A DNA stretch of 33,360 bases from an uncultured Mesonia sp. (GTDB lineage: Bacteria > Bacteroidota > Bacteroidia > Flavobacteriales > Flavobacteriaceae): contig CATQIB010000010.1 in NCBI GenBank assembly GCA_958296185.1, positions 81,863-115,222 of the forward strand. Direction: 5' to 3'. The notes beneath the pieces were generated by a model. That model did not search any database and was not told the origin of the DNA. It was given only the letters and a program-made list of their open reading frames with translations. Of the stretch, positions 17,764 through 27,135 are shown one piece after another. Positions within the stretch are counted from its first letter, which is position 1; every line of letters starts with the position of its first letter. The position numbers were made by a program, and so were the translations under genes.

Positions 17764-20319
17764 ATGGCGAAAAATTTAGTAATAGTAGAGTCACCAGCGA
17801 AGGCCAAAACCATTGAAAAGTTTTTGGGTAAAGACTATAAAGTAGCTTCTAGTTTCGGGCATATTGCCGATTTGCCTACCAAAGAATTGGGGGTAGATGT
17901 AGAAAAAGACTTCAAGCCCAAATACGTGGTTAACAAAGATAAGAAAGATGTGGTGCGCAACTTGAAAAAACTAGCCGAAGCTTCAGAAACCGTTTGGCTC
18001 GCAAGTGATGAGGACCGCGAAGGGGAGGCTATTGCTTGGCACTTGGCAGAGGAATTGGATTTAAAGCCGAGTAAGACCAAGCGTATTGTTTTTCACGAAA
18101 TTACTAAAAATGCTATTCTCAAAGCTATAGAGAACCCTAGAGAAATCGATTACAACCTGGTGAATGCCCAACAGGCAAGAAGGGTGCTCGATCGTTTAGT
18201 GGGATATGAGCTCTCGCCTGTATTGTGGCGCAAGGTAAAAGGAGGACTTTCGGCCGGACGTGTGCAATCGGTTTCGGTGCGTTTGATCGTAGAACGCGAA
18301 CGCGAAATCATCGATTTCGAAACCAAAGCCAGTTACCGTATCGATGCAGAATTCGCAACCCTAGAAGGTAAAAGCTTTAAAGCCAAAATCCCGAAAAACT
18401 TCGAAACTAAAGAAGAGGCCGAGGCCTTTTTAAAACAAAATATCGGCGCCGAGTATGTGGTAGCCGACCTCACTAAAAAACCTGCCAAGAAAAGACCGGC
18501 ACCGCCATTTACCACTTCTACCTTGCAGCAGGAAGCCGCGCGTAAATTGTATTTTTCGGTGAGTAAAACCATGAATATGGCGCAGCGCTTATATGAAGCC
18601 GGACATATTACTTATATGAGAACCGATAGCGTAAACCTGTCTGATGAGGCTAAAAAAGGGGCTGCAAAAGAGATTCAAAGCGCCTACGGTAAAGAATATT
18701 TAGAACCGCGTAATTATAAAGGTAAAGCCAAGGGGGCTCAAGAGGCGCACGAGGCGATAAGACCTACGCATTTTGAAAACCATAGCGTACCAGCAGAAAG
18801 AGATCAACAACGTTTGTACGAACTCATTTGGAAACGTGCCATCGCCTCGCAAATGAGCGATGCTAAATTGGAGCGTACTGTGGTGAAAATCGATGCCGAT
18901 AAGCACGATAAGCAATTCACAGCCAACGGAGAGATCTTGAAATTTGACGGATTCTTAAAAGTTTATTTAGAGGGAACCGACGATGAGGAAGAAGAGCAAG
19001 CAGGTCTTTTACCAGCGATGAAGGTGAACGATAAACTCGACAACAACTACATCAGTGCAACCGAAAGATTTACCCGCCCACCCGCCCGCTATACCGAGGC
19101 TTCATTGGTTAAAAAACTAGAAGAATTGGGTATTGGTAGACCCTCAACTTATGCGCCCACCATCTCGACTATTCAAAACAGAAAGTATATTGAGAAGGGA
19201 AGTATAGAGGGGAAAGAACGTGCCTATGCCAAGCTGGTGCTGAAAAAAGACAAGTACAGCGAAAAAAGCCTAACCGAAATGGTAGGATCAGATAAAGGTA
19301 AGCTCATCCCTACCGATGTTGGTATGGTGGTGAACGACTTTTTGGTGCAGCACTTTAGTAATATTTTAGATTATAATTTCACCGCTAAAGTAGAGCAGGA
19401 TTTTGATGATATTGCCGAAGGGAATGAGAAGTGGACGAAGATGATGCAGGCTTTTTATCAGGAGTTTCATCCTACTGTAAAAGATGTAGCCGAAAATGCC
19501 GAACGCGAAGTAGGTGAACGCGTACTGGGTAAAGACCCCAAAACGGGTAAACCTGTAAGTGCTCGATTAGGAAAATTCGGACCCATGGTGCAAATCGGTT
19601 CGGTTGAAGATGAGGAGAAACCTCAATTTGCCAGCTTAGGACCCGATCAGACTTTAAACAGTATTACCTTTGAAGAGGCTATGGCCTTGTTTGAGTTGCC
19701 TAAGAAATTGGGTGAATACCTAGACGAAGCGGTTGAGGTGAATAACGGTCGCTACGGTCCGTATGTGCGTTATGGGAAAAAGTTTGTTTCGCTAGACAAA
19801 GGCGAAGATCCGTTAGATGTGACGTTTGAACGGGCTATGGAATTAATCAAGGCTAAAGAAAAAGCCGATGCGCCTATTTATACTTATGAGGGTAAAGACG
19901 TGCAAAAAGGAGTAGGTCGTTTTGGTCCGTATATCAAATGGAATAATATTTTTATCAATGTAAATAAGAAATACGATTTCGATAACCTGAGTGAATCCGA
20001 TATTATAGAGCTAATCGAAGACAAAAAGAAAAAAGAACGCGATAAGCTGATTCACCACTGGGAAGAAGAAGGAATAAAAGTAGAGAAAGCCAGATGGGGC
20101 CGCTTTAAACTAAGCCAAGGAAAGACCAAAGTAGAATTACCTAAAACTACCGATGCCGAAAACCTTACTTTAGAAGAAGTGAAGGCGATGCTTGAGAAGG
20201 CAGGTGGAAAGAAAAAGACCACAAAAAAGAAGGCTACTGCTAAAAAGAAAACCGCTGCTAAAAAGAAAACCACGGCCAAGAAAAAAACGACGACAAAGAA
20301 GACGACCAAAAAATCTTAA
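17764..20319 (+). CDS. topA: DNA topoisomerase I (type IA)
   Basis: An 851-residue topoisomerase I that relaxes negative supercoils. The start is set at the ATG giving MAKNLVIVESPAKAKTI; an upstream in-frame TTG would add eight residues but overlaps the -7 box. The Toprim domain has SDEDREGE at 81-88, and the active-site tyrosine is Tyr284 in GHITYMRTDS. The C-terminal half holds no cysteine, so the zinc fingers of E. coli TopA are absent. Instead there are four GRxGP-type repeats (about 595, 662, 717 and 775). The last 38 or so residues are a Lys/Thr/Ala-rich, histone-H1-like tail of KKKTT/KKKTA repeats, likely for DNA binding. The ureohydrolase-like gene starts 15 bases later, so the two are probably cotranscribed. 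Confidence 0.97.
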   Translation: MAKNLVIVESPAKAKTIEKFLGKDYKVASSFGHIADLPTKELGVDVEKDFKPKYVVNKDKKDVVRNLKKLAEASETVWLASDEDREGEAIAWHLAEELDLKPSKTKRIVFHEITKNAILKAIENPREIDYNLVNAQQARRVLDRLVGYELSPVLWRKVKGGLSAGRVQSVSVRLIVEREREIIDFETKASYRIDAEFATLEGKSFKAKIPKNFETKEEAEAFLKQNIGAEYVVADLTKKPAKKRPAPPFTTSTLQQEAARKLYFSVSKTMNMAQRLYEAGHITYMRTDSVNLSDEAKKGAAKEIQSAYGKEYLEPRNYKGKAKGAQEAHEAIRPTHFENHSVPAERDQQRLYELIWKRAIASQMSDAKLERTVVKIDADKHDKQFTANGEILKFDGFLKVYLEGTDDEEEEQAGLLPAMKVNDKLDNNYISATERFTRPPARYTEASLVKKLEELGIGRPSTYAPTISTIQNRKYIEKGSIEGKERAYAKLVLKKDKYSEKSLTEMVGSDKGKLIPTDVGMVVNDFLVQHFSNILDYNFTAKVEQDFDDIAEGNEKWTKMMQAFYQEFHPTVKDVAENAEREVGERVLGKDPKTGKPVSARLGKFGPMVQIGSVEDEEKPQFASLGPDQTLNSITFEEAMALFELPKKLGEYLDEAVEVNNGRYGPYVRYGKKFVSLDKGEDPLDVTFERAMELIKAKEKADAPIYTYEGKDVQKGVGRFGPYIKWNNIFINVNKKYDFDNLSESDIIELIEDKKKKERDKLIHHWEEEGIKVEKARWGRFKLSQGKTKVELPKTTDAENLTLEEVKAMLEKAGGKKKTTKKKATAKKKTAAKKKTTAKKKTTTKKTTKKS

Positions 20320-20334
20320 GCCGATTAATAATTT

Positions 20335-21389
20335 ATGAATACATCATTTTTTACTCCCTTGCCCGAAGCTTTTTTTGAAACCTTAAATTTGGGCGAGGGG
20401 AGTATAGGCTTGCAAATACAGGCCTACCGGGAGGCTGGCGCTTTTCCCGATTTAGAAAATGTGCAGGTGGCTATTTTGGGTGTAAAAGATTCGCGCACTA
20501 CCCAAGCCCAAAACCCAAATTTTGAAACTGGGAAGCCATCCGTAAAGCTTTTTATCATATGCACCGCGGCAATTGGCCCCTACAACTAGCCGATTTGGGT
20601 AATATTCGAGCCGGTGCCACACCTCAGGATACCTATTTTGCGTTGCGCGAATGTTTAGCGCATTGCCTAGAGCAAAACACCATTCTTTTGATACTGGGGG
20701 GTAGCCAAGATTTGGCCTATGCGCAATACCGCGCTTATGACAACCATGGGCAAATGGTGCATTATGTAAATGTAGATGCGAAATTCGACTTGGGTGATAC
20801 TGCCGCCCCAATAGGGCCTTATTCTTTTGTGGGTAAAATGGTGGTAGAAGAGCCGTTTAACTTGTATCATTATTCCAATATAGGTTACCAAACCTTTTAC
20901 AATGCACAAGAGGAGATCAACTTACTCGAGAAACTTTATTTTGATACCTATCGCTTAGGCGAGGTCTGTCAACAAATCGAGCGAGTAGAACCGGTATTTA
21001 GAAATGCGAGTATGGCCAGTATCGATGTGCACGCCATAGAGCCAGCTCATTTGGCAGCGCCCAATATGACGGCCAACGGTTTTAACGGTCGGGAGATTTG
21101 TGCTATTGCCCGCTACGCTGGTTTGGGAGATCAAGTTTCGAGTATGGGACTTTACCACTTAGACGATCTGCCCAATTGCCAAGCAGCCAATACCCTTGTA
21201 GCCCAAATTATGTGGTATTTTATCGAGGGAGTGGTCTACCGCAAAGATGAAAATTCACCCAGCGCTAAAAAAGATTTTATCAAGTACCAAGTCCCGGTAG
21301 ATACCGATGTTTTAACGTTTTATAAGAGTCAGCTTACCGGTAGATGGTGGCTTGAGGTACCAATTGCAAAAAAATTAACAATAAATTAG
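20335..21389 (+). pseudogene. Ureohydrolase-fold (formimidoylglutamase/arginase-like) gene, frameshifted, metal ligands lost
   Basis: Two frames (20335-20589 and about 20529-21389) join into one 351-residue ureohydrolase-fold protein if a single missing base is restored near 20527-20529 (GAA AC. TGG GAA GCC). Without it, translation ends after 84 residues. In the restored protein the arginase metal motifs are degraded: GGxH is GGSQD (Gln125), DAHxD is VDAKFD (Lys150) and SxDxD is SIDVHA (His233). A Mn2+-dependent hydrolase should not work with these. Other residues (GYQTFYNAQEEI, NGFNGREICAIARYAG) are well ordered, so the fold itself seems maintained. Bacteroidota homologues annotated formimidoylglutamase beside gldK are, as I recall, similarly altered, suggesting a non-enzymatic role. 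The frameshift may be a sequencing error. Confidence 0.8.
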
Positions 21390-21537
21390 AAAATACGACG
21401 TTATTGCCATGTACTTATGAAGACTATGAGAGCTCTTGCAACCAAAACTTACCAGCCATTTGGTGGAAGGCAAGAATAAAAAACGAGTTATAGTCAGCAA
21501 TTTGTCACCAATTTTAACTTTTTTTTAAATAAAAAAA

Positions 21538-21568
21538 TTGTTTTTTTGGAAATTATTAAATAGGTTTA
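21538..21568 (+). promoter_or_regulatory. Candidate gldKLMN promoter
   Basis: TTG at 21538-21540, then exactly 20 bases, then TAGGTTTA (21561-21568), one mismatch from TAnnTTTG. It gives a leader of about 30 bases to the gldK ATG at 21606. The 216-base gap before gldK holds no other evident feature. Confidence 0.5.
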
Positions 21569-21605
21569 CGCCCTTAAAATTAGATTATCTTAACCTGATA
21601 TAGTT

Positions 21606-22985
21606 ATGAAGAAAGTTTTTTCAGTTCTTGCTTTAGTTTCATTTTTAGCCAGCTGTGGCGGAGGAGACAAAGGTCAATTAGTTGGAGTAAAAGGAAAGCA
21701 GTGGCATGCAGAGAAGCCCTACGGAATGACACTGGTACCCGGTGGTTCATTCATTATGGGTAAATCTGACGATGATGTGGCTGGCTTGAACAATGCCCCG
21801 ACCAAAACGGTTACCGTTCGATCCTTTTATATGGACGAAACCGAAATTACGAACTCAGAATACCGTGAATTTGTACATTGGGTAAGAGATTCGATCATCA
21901 GACAGCGACTTGCCGAGGAGGCAGAGCTAGCCGGTGGCGGTGGCGGTGGCCAAGGTGGTAAAACCGCTAGCATAGGCGATTTTGCCTTTAAAGGTTCGGC
22001 AAATGCCAATAATAAAAAAGGAGGTCAGGCACAAGAAACGCCTTACCAGCAGTATTCAAAACACTACGACCCCAATAACCAGCGTTTGAACTGGGATGTA
22101 GATATCATTTGGAAAACCGATGAGTATCCAGACGAGTCTTACGTTTATGTAATGGATGAAATGTACTTACCGCAAGACCAGTCGTACAACGGCGAGCGTC
22201 TTATGGATGTAACTAAATTCAAATACAGCTACAAAACCATGGATATGGATGCTGCGGCCCGTTCTCGTGGCGACCGTTCCAACTTCATTCAAACCGAAGA
22301 GGTTGAGGTGTATCCAGATACCACAGTATGGATCCGTGACTTTAGCTACTCGTATAACGAGCCTATGCATAATGATTATTTCTGGCACGCGGCTTATGAT
22401 GAGTATCCAGTAGTGGGTGTTTCTTGGAAACAAGCCAAAGCATTTTGTGACTGGAGAACTTTAAAGCATAATGCTTTCCGTAAAGAAAAAGGTTTACATA
22501 ATGTAAATACCTATAGATTACCAATTGAGTCGGAGTGGGAATATGCCGCTCGAGGTGGAATTGAATCGGCTACTTACCCTTGGGGTGGGCCGTATGCAAA
22601 AGACGATCGCGGATGCTTCTTGGCAAACTTCAAGCCTTTGCGTGGAGATTATGCAGCAGACCAAGCGCTATATACCGTAGAAGCCAAGTCATTTGAGCCA
22701 AACGATTTTAACTTATACAATATGGCCGGTAACGTGGCCGAGTGGGTGAACTCATCTTACTCAGACGATTCATACGACTATTACTCGTCGATGAACCCGA
22801 ACGTAAACGATAAAAACAACAAGCGTAAAGTAGTACGCGGAGGTTCTTGGAAAGATGTAGCCTATTTCCTACAAGTAAGCTCGAGAGATTACGAGTATGC
22901 AGATTCGGCAAGAAGTTATATCGGTTTCAGAACAGTACAAGATTATTTAGGTAATGATTTAGACTTGAATCAGCCACCGAGATAA
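21606..22985 (+). CDS. gldK: GldK, type IX secretion system outer-membrane lipoprotein
   Basis: A 459-residue lipoprotein with signal peptide and lipobox LASC (Cys17). The rest is a formylglycine-generating-enzyme/sulfatase-modifying fold: GMTLVPGGSFIMGKSDDD near 37, SFYMDETEITNSEYREFVHW near 73, YRLPIESEWEYAARGG near 305, NMAGNVAEWV near 375, VVRGGSWKD near 415, and SRSYIGFRTV at the end. A glycine-rich insert (GGGGGGQGG) lies near residue 115. GldK and GldN form the large periplasmic ring of the type IX secretion system, attached to the outer membrane; the FGE fold is structural there. It is first in gldKLMN, the full core motor cluster in canonical order. Gliding itself cannot be inferred without the spr/rem genes. 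Confidence 0.96.
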   Translation: MKKVFSVLALVSFLASCGGGDKGQLVGVKGKQWHAEKPYGMTLVPGGSFIMGKSDDDVAGLNNAPTKTVTVRSFYMDETEITNSEYREFVHWVRDSIIRQRLAEEAELAGGGGGGQGGKTASIGDFAFKGSANANNKKGGQAQETPYQQYSKHYDPNNQRLNWDVDIIWKTDEYPDESYVYVMDEMYLPQDQSYNGERLMDVTKFKYSYKTMDMDAAARSRGDRSNFIQTEEVEVYPDTTVWIRDFSYSYNEPMHNDYFWHAAYDEYPVVGVSWKQAKAFCDWRTLKHNAFRKEKGLHNVNTYRLPIESEWEYAARGGIESATYPWGGPYAKDDRGCFLANFKPLRGDYAADQALYTVEAKSFEPNDFNLYNMAGNVAEWVNSSYSDDSYDYYSSMNPNVNDKNNKRKVVRGGSWKDVAYFLQVSSRDYEYADSARSYIGFRTVQDYLGNDLDLNQPPR

Positions 22986-23047
22986 GAACAAACAAACAAC
23001 AAACTCAATTTTAATTAAACTTAACTTAAACAACTAAAATTTAAATT

Positions 23048-23695
23048 ATGGCAAAGTCAAAAAAAGGAAAGAAAATCATGAATATGGTTTATGGTCTAGG
23101 AGCAGCGGTAGTAATCTTAGGAGCGCTATTTAAAATTATGCACTGGCCTTTTGGAAACGAGATGTTAATCCTTGGTCTTGTAGTAGAGGCCCTAGTATTC
23201 GCTATTTCAGCTTTTGAGCCGGTAGATGATGAATTAGACTGGTCTTTGGTTTACCCAGAATTAGCAGGAGGTGCTTCTTCAGGTTCTAAGCGTAATACCT
23301 TAGTTGAAGATCCTAAGGATGCACAAGGAGCGCTTTCTAAGAAATTAGACGATATGTTGAAAGAAGCTAAAATAGATGGAGCTTTAATGGCAAGCTTAGG
23401 AGAAAGCATTAAAAACTTCGAAGGTGCAGCTAAAAATATGGCTCCAACAGTAGACGCTATTGCTTCGCAAAAGAAATACAGCGAAGAAATGACCTTAGCG
23501 GCATCTCAAATGGAATCTTTAAACAACCTTTACAAAGTACAATTAGAATCTACTAGCAAGCAAGCCGAAGTAAACCAAGCGGTAGCAGATAACGCGGTGA
23601 AGTTAAAGTCTGAAATGGAAAGCTTAACCAGTAACTTATCAAGCTTAAACAATGTTTACGGAGGTATGTTAACGGCAATGCGTCCTAACGCCTAA
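23048..23695 (+). CDS. gldL: GldL, inner-membrane proton-channel subunit of the T9SS motor
   Basis: A 215-residue protein with two N-terminal membrane helices (about 13-31 and 37-56) and a long helical cytoplasmic tail. The helices contain Lys29 (ALFKIMHW) and Glu47 (GLVVEALVF), which correspond in position to the membrane Lys and Glu residues reported as important for proton use in Flavobacterium GldL. The SAFEPVDDELDW signature follows TM2. GldL pentamers surround a GldM dimer and convert proton motive force to rotation. It lies 62 bases after gldK and 37 before gldM in one operon. The A/T-rich spacers show no Shine-Dalgarno, as is usual in this phylum. Confidence 0.97.
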   Translation: MAKSKKGKKIMNMVYGLGAAVVILGALFKIMHWPFGNEMLILGLVVEALVFAISAFEPVDDELDWSLVYPELAGGASSGSKRNTLVEDPKDAQGALSKKLDDMLKEAKIDGALMASLGESIKNFEGAAKNMAPTVDAIASQKKYSEEMTLAASQMESLNNLYKVQLESTSKQAEVNQAVADNAVKLKSEMESLTSNLSSLNNVYGGMLTAMRPNA

Positions 23696-23732
23696 GTCTA
23701 AATTGAATTATTAATATTTACAAAATTTAACT

Positions 23733-25289
23733 ATGGCAGGAGGAAAACAAACCCCAAGGCAGAAGATGATTAACTTGATGTATTTGGTTTTCATCGCAAT
23801 GATGGCCCTAAATATGTCAAAAGAAGTACTGTCTGCTTTCGGTTCAATAAACGAAAGCTTCAATGAAGCCAATACTGCAGCTACCGCTCGTAATGCCAAC
23901 TTTATGGCCGGTCTAGCCGAAAAAGCTTCAGAACAACCTAAACAATACAAGCCTTTACAAGAAAAAGCGGCTAAAATTAGCGCAGCTTCATCAGACTTGT
24001 ATAACTTCATCGGTGAGTTAAAAGCCGGTGCTTTAGAAGGAGTAAAAGATCCTAAAGATTACGAAACTATGGACAAAACAGCTTATTTCGATGAGTTGTT
24101 CTGGAAAGGTGGAAAACTACAACCTAAAGGGGAGGAGTTGATGAATAAAATTATCGCTTATCGCCAAACGGTTATAGGAGAATTAGGAGAAGGTTATGAC
24201 GATATCAAAAAAGATGTTGCCGATAAATTCTCAACCGGTGGTGACGATAATAAAGTGGCTACACGTGACGGAATTAAGAAGCACTGGGTGAACTACCACT
24301 ATGTTGGTTTCCCATTAATCGCATCGGTAACTAAATTAACTAAGATCCAAGCAGATATTAAAACTACAGAAAGCCAAGTATTATCGGCGATGTTGCAAGG
24401 TCAAATGACTTCGCAGTTATCGATGAGTAATTATGAAGCAATTGTGGTACCCGAAAAAACAGCATTCTTCAGTGGAGAGAGCTTTAAAGGTAAAGTGGTA
24501 TTGGGTCGTTTTGATAACTCACTTACTTTTGATAAAGTAGTAATCAACAACAAAGAATTAGAAAACCAAACCGGTCAGGTAGAATTAGAATTCCCAGCCG
24601 GAAACGTGGGGCAGCAAGAAATCAATGGAGAGTTACAGTTTAAAGAAGGAGATTCGATTGTAAGCATTCCGGTAAAGAGCGCTTATACCGTAATTCCTGA
24701 GCCTAACTCAGCTGTAATTTCAGCCGATAAGATGAACGTGGTTTACCGTGGGGTTAAAAACCCAATGACCATCTCTATTCCTGGTGTACCACAGGTAAAT
24801 GCTCAAGCACCTGGTTTATCTCCAGCAAGCGGAGCCGGAGCTTATGTGATGGATGTAACCAACGTAAAAGCAAGAGAGGTTAAAATTAACGTGTCTGGAA
24901 CTTTACCAGGAGGTAAATCAGTATCTTCTAGCAAGGTTTTCCGTATCAAAGAAATTCCACGTCCATTAGGAGTTATCGGAGCTAAAGATGGTGGTGATGG
25001 TGCTATTCGTATGAGTAAGCGTGCTGTAGAAGTATCGCCGATTGCAGCCAAATTACCAGACTTTGATTTCGACTTGAATTTAAATGTATCTGGATTTAAA
25101 TTCCAGGTAATGGGTAAACCAGTAGTACAAGTTAACGGTAACCGTTTAAATGCCGCTGCAAAAGCAGCCTTGAACTCGGCAAAAAGAGGTTCGGTAGTTC
25201 AGATTTTTGATATCCAGGCTAAAGTAGCCGGTAACTCGAAGTACAAATTGCAACGAGTAAACCCATTAATTATAGAACTACAAGATTAA
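23733..25289 (+). CDS. gldM: GldM, T9SS motor shaft protein
   Basis: A 518-residue protein with one N-terminal membrane helix (about 12-30, MINLMYLVFIAMMALNMSKE) and a large periplasmic region of four domains. The MAGGKQTPRQKMINLMYLVF opening is characteristic of the family. It includes the EVLSAFGSINESF helix just after the membrane, Ig-like beta domains in the middle (VPEKTAFFSGESFKGKVVLG) and the C-terminal domain (RIKEIPRPLGVIG). The GldM dimer runs from the GldL ring through the periplasm to the GldK/GldN ring, transmitting torque. Full length, no breaks. gldN starts 19 bases downstream. Confidence 0.97.
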   Translation: MAGGKQTPRQKMINLMYLVFIAMMALNMSKEVLSAFGSINESFNEANTAATARNANFMAGLAEKASEQPKQYKPLQEKAAKISAASSDLYNFIGELKAGALEGVKDPKDYETMDKTAYFDELFWKGGKLQPKGEELMNKIIAYRQTVIGELGEGYDDIKKDVADKFSTGGDDNKVATRDGIKKHWVNYHYVGFPLIASVTKLTKIQADIKTTESQVLSAMLQGQMTSQLSMSNYEAIVVPEKTAFFSGESFKGKVVLGRFDNSLTFDKVVINNKELENQTGQVELEFPAGNVGQQEINGELQFKEGDSIVSIPVKSAYTVIPEPNSAVISADKMNVVYRGVKNPMTISIPGVPQVNAQAPGLSPASGAGAYVMDVTNVKAREVKINVSGTLPGGKSVSSSKVFRIKEIPRPLGVIGAKDGGDGAIRMSKRAVEVSPIAAKLPDFDFDLNLNVSGFKFQVMGKPVVQVNGNRLNAAAKAALNSAKRGSVVQIFDIQAKVAGNSKYKLQRVNPLIIELQD

Positions 25290-25308
25290 TATTAAATTAA
25301 AAACGTAT

Positions 25309-26208
25309 ATGAAGAAGAGTTGTTTATTTATGTTAGCTGCACTAGGATTTAGCTTTGCGAGTTTCGCGCAGCTGAACATCCTAAATGCAGAATCACCAGA
25401 AGAGATCGGGAAGAAAAGTCAGGCTCAAGTGCAGAATGATGCCAACCAGGAACCTTTAGACTACGGTTATGTAGACGATAGAGATATCTTGTGGGCAAAA
25501 ACAACTTGGGAATACATAGATTTGAATCAGCGAGTGAACTTCCCTTTGCTTTACCCTTTAGATAAGACCAGCCAAGGAAGAAAATCTTTGTTTGAGGTGA
25601 TTATTGACGCGGTGAAAACCGACCAGGTAACCATGTATATGGATTCGTACTTTCATCAGAAATACCCGATGGATCAGTTGGAGACCAACTTGTCTGTAAA
25701 GGTATTAAACGATGCCGGTATCGCAGCCGAAAATGCAGGAGAACCTTTAGAAGAGTGGCATTACTCAATGGCCGAAATCAAGCCAGCCGATGTTCACGCT
25801 TATAAGATTAGAGGTTACTGGTATTTCGATAAAAGACAAGGCGAGTTAAAATACCGCTTGTTGGCTATCGCTCCAGTGGTAATCTCTGCACAAAACAAAT
25901 TGCAGCAACAGGAGAATCCAGATTTAGAGGTGGTACCCGTAGAATTGTTCTGGGTATACTACCCCGAAATCAGAAAGCAGTTGCACAGCAATTATGTATT
26001 CAATGCTAAAAACACAGCACACCCGCTTACTTTTGATCACTTGTTAAACTCAAGACGTTTCGACGCGATGATTTACAAAGAAGACAACGTATACGGTGAC
26101 CGTGAAGTAGATGAGTACATTGCAGACAACACCTTGATGCAGTTGCTAGAATCAAATCGTATCAAAGAGTCTATACGTAACTTTGAATCGGATATGTGGA
26201 ATTACTAA
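25309..26208 (+). CDS. gldN: GldN, periplasmic ring component of the T9SS
   Basis: A 299-residue secreted protein with a signal peptide MKKSCLFMLAALGFSFASFA, probably cut before QLNIL. Family features include DDRDILWAKTTWEYIDLNQR near 57, NFPLLYPLD near 78, AYKIRGYWYFDKRQGELKYR near 165 and LFWVYYPEIR near 213. GldN interacts with GldK to form the outer-membrane-associated ring of the type IX secretion system. It is the last gene of gldKLMN, with a strong terminator 22 bases past its stop. It is uninterrupted, and no gldO paralogue follows; the downstream 3 kb is a repeat array instead. Confidence 0.96.
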   Translation: MKKSCLFMLAALGFSFASFAQLNILNAESPEEIGKKSQAQVQNDANQEPLDYGYVDDRDILWAKTTWEYIDLNQRVNFPLLYPLDKTSQGRKSLFEVIIDAVKTDQVTMYMDSYFHQKYPMDQLETNLSVKVLNDAGIAAENAGEPLEEWHYSMAEIKPADVHAYKIRGYWYFDKRQGELKYRLLAIAPVVISAQNKLQQQENPDLEVVPVELFWVYYPEIRKQLHSNYVFNAKNTAHPLTFDHLLNSRRFDAMIYKEDNVYGDREVDEYIADNTLMQLLESNRIKESIRNFESDMWNY

Positions 26209-26224
26209 TCCGTTGCTAAAATAT

Positions 26225-26260
26225 AAAAAAGCATCCGCCAACGCGGATGCTTTTTTTTTT
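26225..26260 (+). terminator. Rho-independent terminator of gldKLMN
   Basis: GCATCCGC (26231-26238) and GCGGATGC (26243-26250) form a GC-rich stem with a four-base loop, extended by A6 on the left and followed by T10 on the right. It can act in both directions and shields the operon from the repeat array. Confidence 0.95.
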
Positions 26261-26300
26261 GATGCCTACTTAAGTCTTTTAAATGATTTGAAACCACGCT

Positions 26301-26766
26301 TTGGCATTGCGGATGCGTATTTAATAGCGAGAGCCTTAAAAGCGTGTATCGAGACACGGTCGAAAAGTAGCGAGTTTATTTTCTTTTTCAAAACCTACAT
26401 CCTAACAGCACAAGAATCTTGCTATGTCCTAATTTTCATTTTCTTTACGGTGTATTCCTCTCGCTGCGCTCGTCGGATACAGGAGAAAACGAAACAAAAG
26501 AAAGTACACTTTTTCTGAGGTATTTTTCAGGCAAGCTGAAAACCACTTGTATTTTGCTAAATTGGCTCCAAGGCTTTCCCGAATACTCGGGACTCCCTAA
26601 GGGTCGCGCTAAGTAGATAGCGGTATATTATTCACTTTTAAGTCTATTATCCTGCCTAATTTATGCGCAAAACACAAGTTATACTGAAGAAAAAGATTGC
26701 AAAGCCCTGCTTTGAATCGCTTTTTGACGTGGGCTGATGGTGTATAGAATAACTTTAAAACCTGCC
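26301..26766 (+). repeat. Repeat unit G1 (head plus G body, expanded)
   Basis: Degenerate head at 26301-26373, then the G body from 26418 (CTTGCTATGTCC onward). Stems visible: CTTTTTCT 26509-26516 with AGAAAAAG 26688-26695; TTTTCAG/CTGAAAA 26524-26542; CTTGTATTTTGC 26546-26557 with GCAAAACACAAG 26667-26678 (one mismatch). Compared with G2 it carries a short insertion at about 26450-26480 and a longer one in the apical loop (about 26576-26655), which includes CCCGAATACTCGGG. Confidence 0.8.
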
Positions 26767-27135
26767 TTGTCATGTCGAGTTTCGCATTTTTGGGCGGTAG
26801 AACAAAAATGTGAAGTATCGAGACACAGTCGAAAAGTAGCGAATACTTTTATAGTTTCCATTATAATAAACTACTAATCGAAAACTAAAAGTACCCATTT
26901 TTTAATCCTCTACTTTTTTCCATCGCCGAAAAAAGTAGCAAAAAAGTCTAGGCTTACGAAACTAGCGCTAAATTGTATGTTTGCAAGCTAAATTTTAGGA
27001 ACTCACCCGATTTCCAATCGGTCTCAAACAGCCTAAAATTTTCAACGCTTACTGCACTGCCAATTTCACGCCCTATTTTCGATAGGCCGTTTTAAAATGG
27101 TATGCCTATTTATTCTTTTATAAAATAGCCACGCT
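26767..27135 (+). repeat. Repeat unit R1
   Basis: 369 bases. The head hairpin is TTCGCATTTTTG/CAAAAATGTGAA. The body has AAAAGTA-gcgaa-TACTTTT, CTACTTTTTT-N10-AAAAAAGTAG, a long stem AAATTTTAGG (26990-26999) with CCTAAAATTT (27032-27041) enclosing CCGATT-tcc-AATCGG, and CCTAT-tttcg-ATAGG near the end. Confidence 0.85.

Noticed and set aside
17609..17794. Minus-strand 61-codon frame upstream of topA
   Set aside because: It overlaps the topA start and promoter, and is rich in Phe/Leu from A/T-rich intergenic DNA.
21418..21480. Short frame MKTMRALATKTYQPFGGRQE before gldK
   Set aside because: Only 20 codons, with no promoter, homologue or conserved context that I can support.
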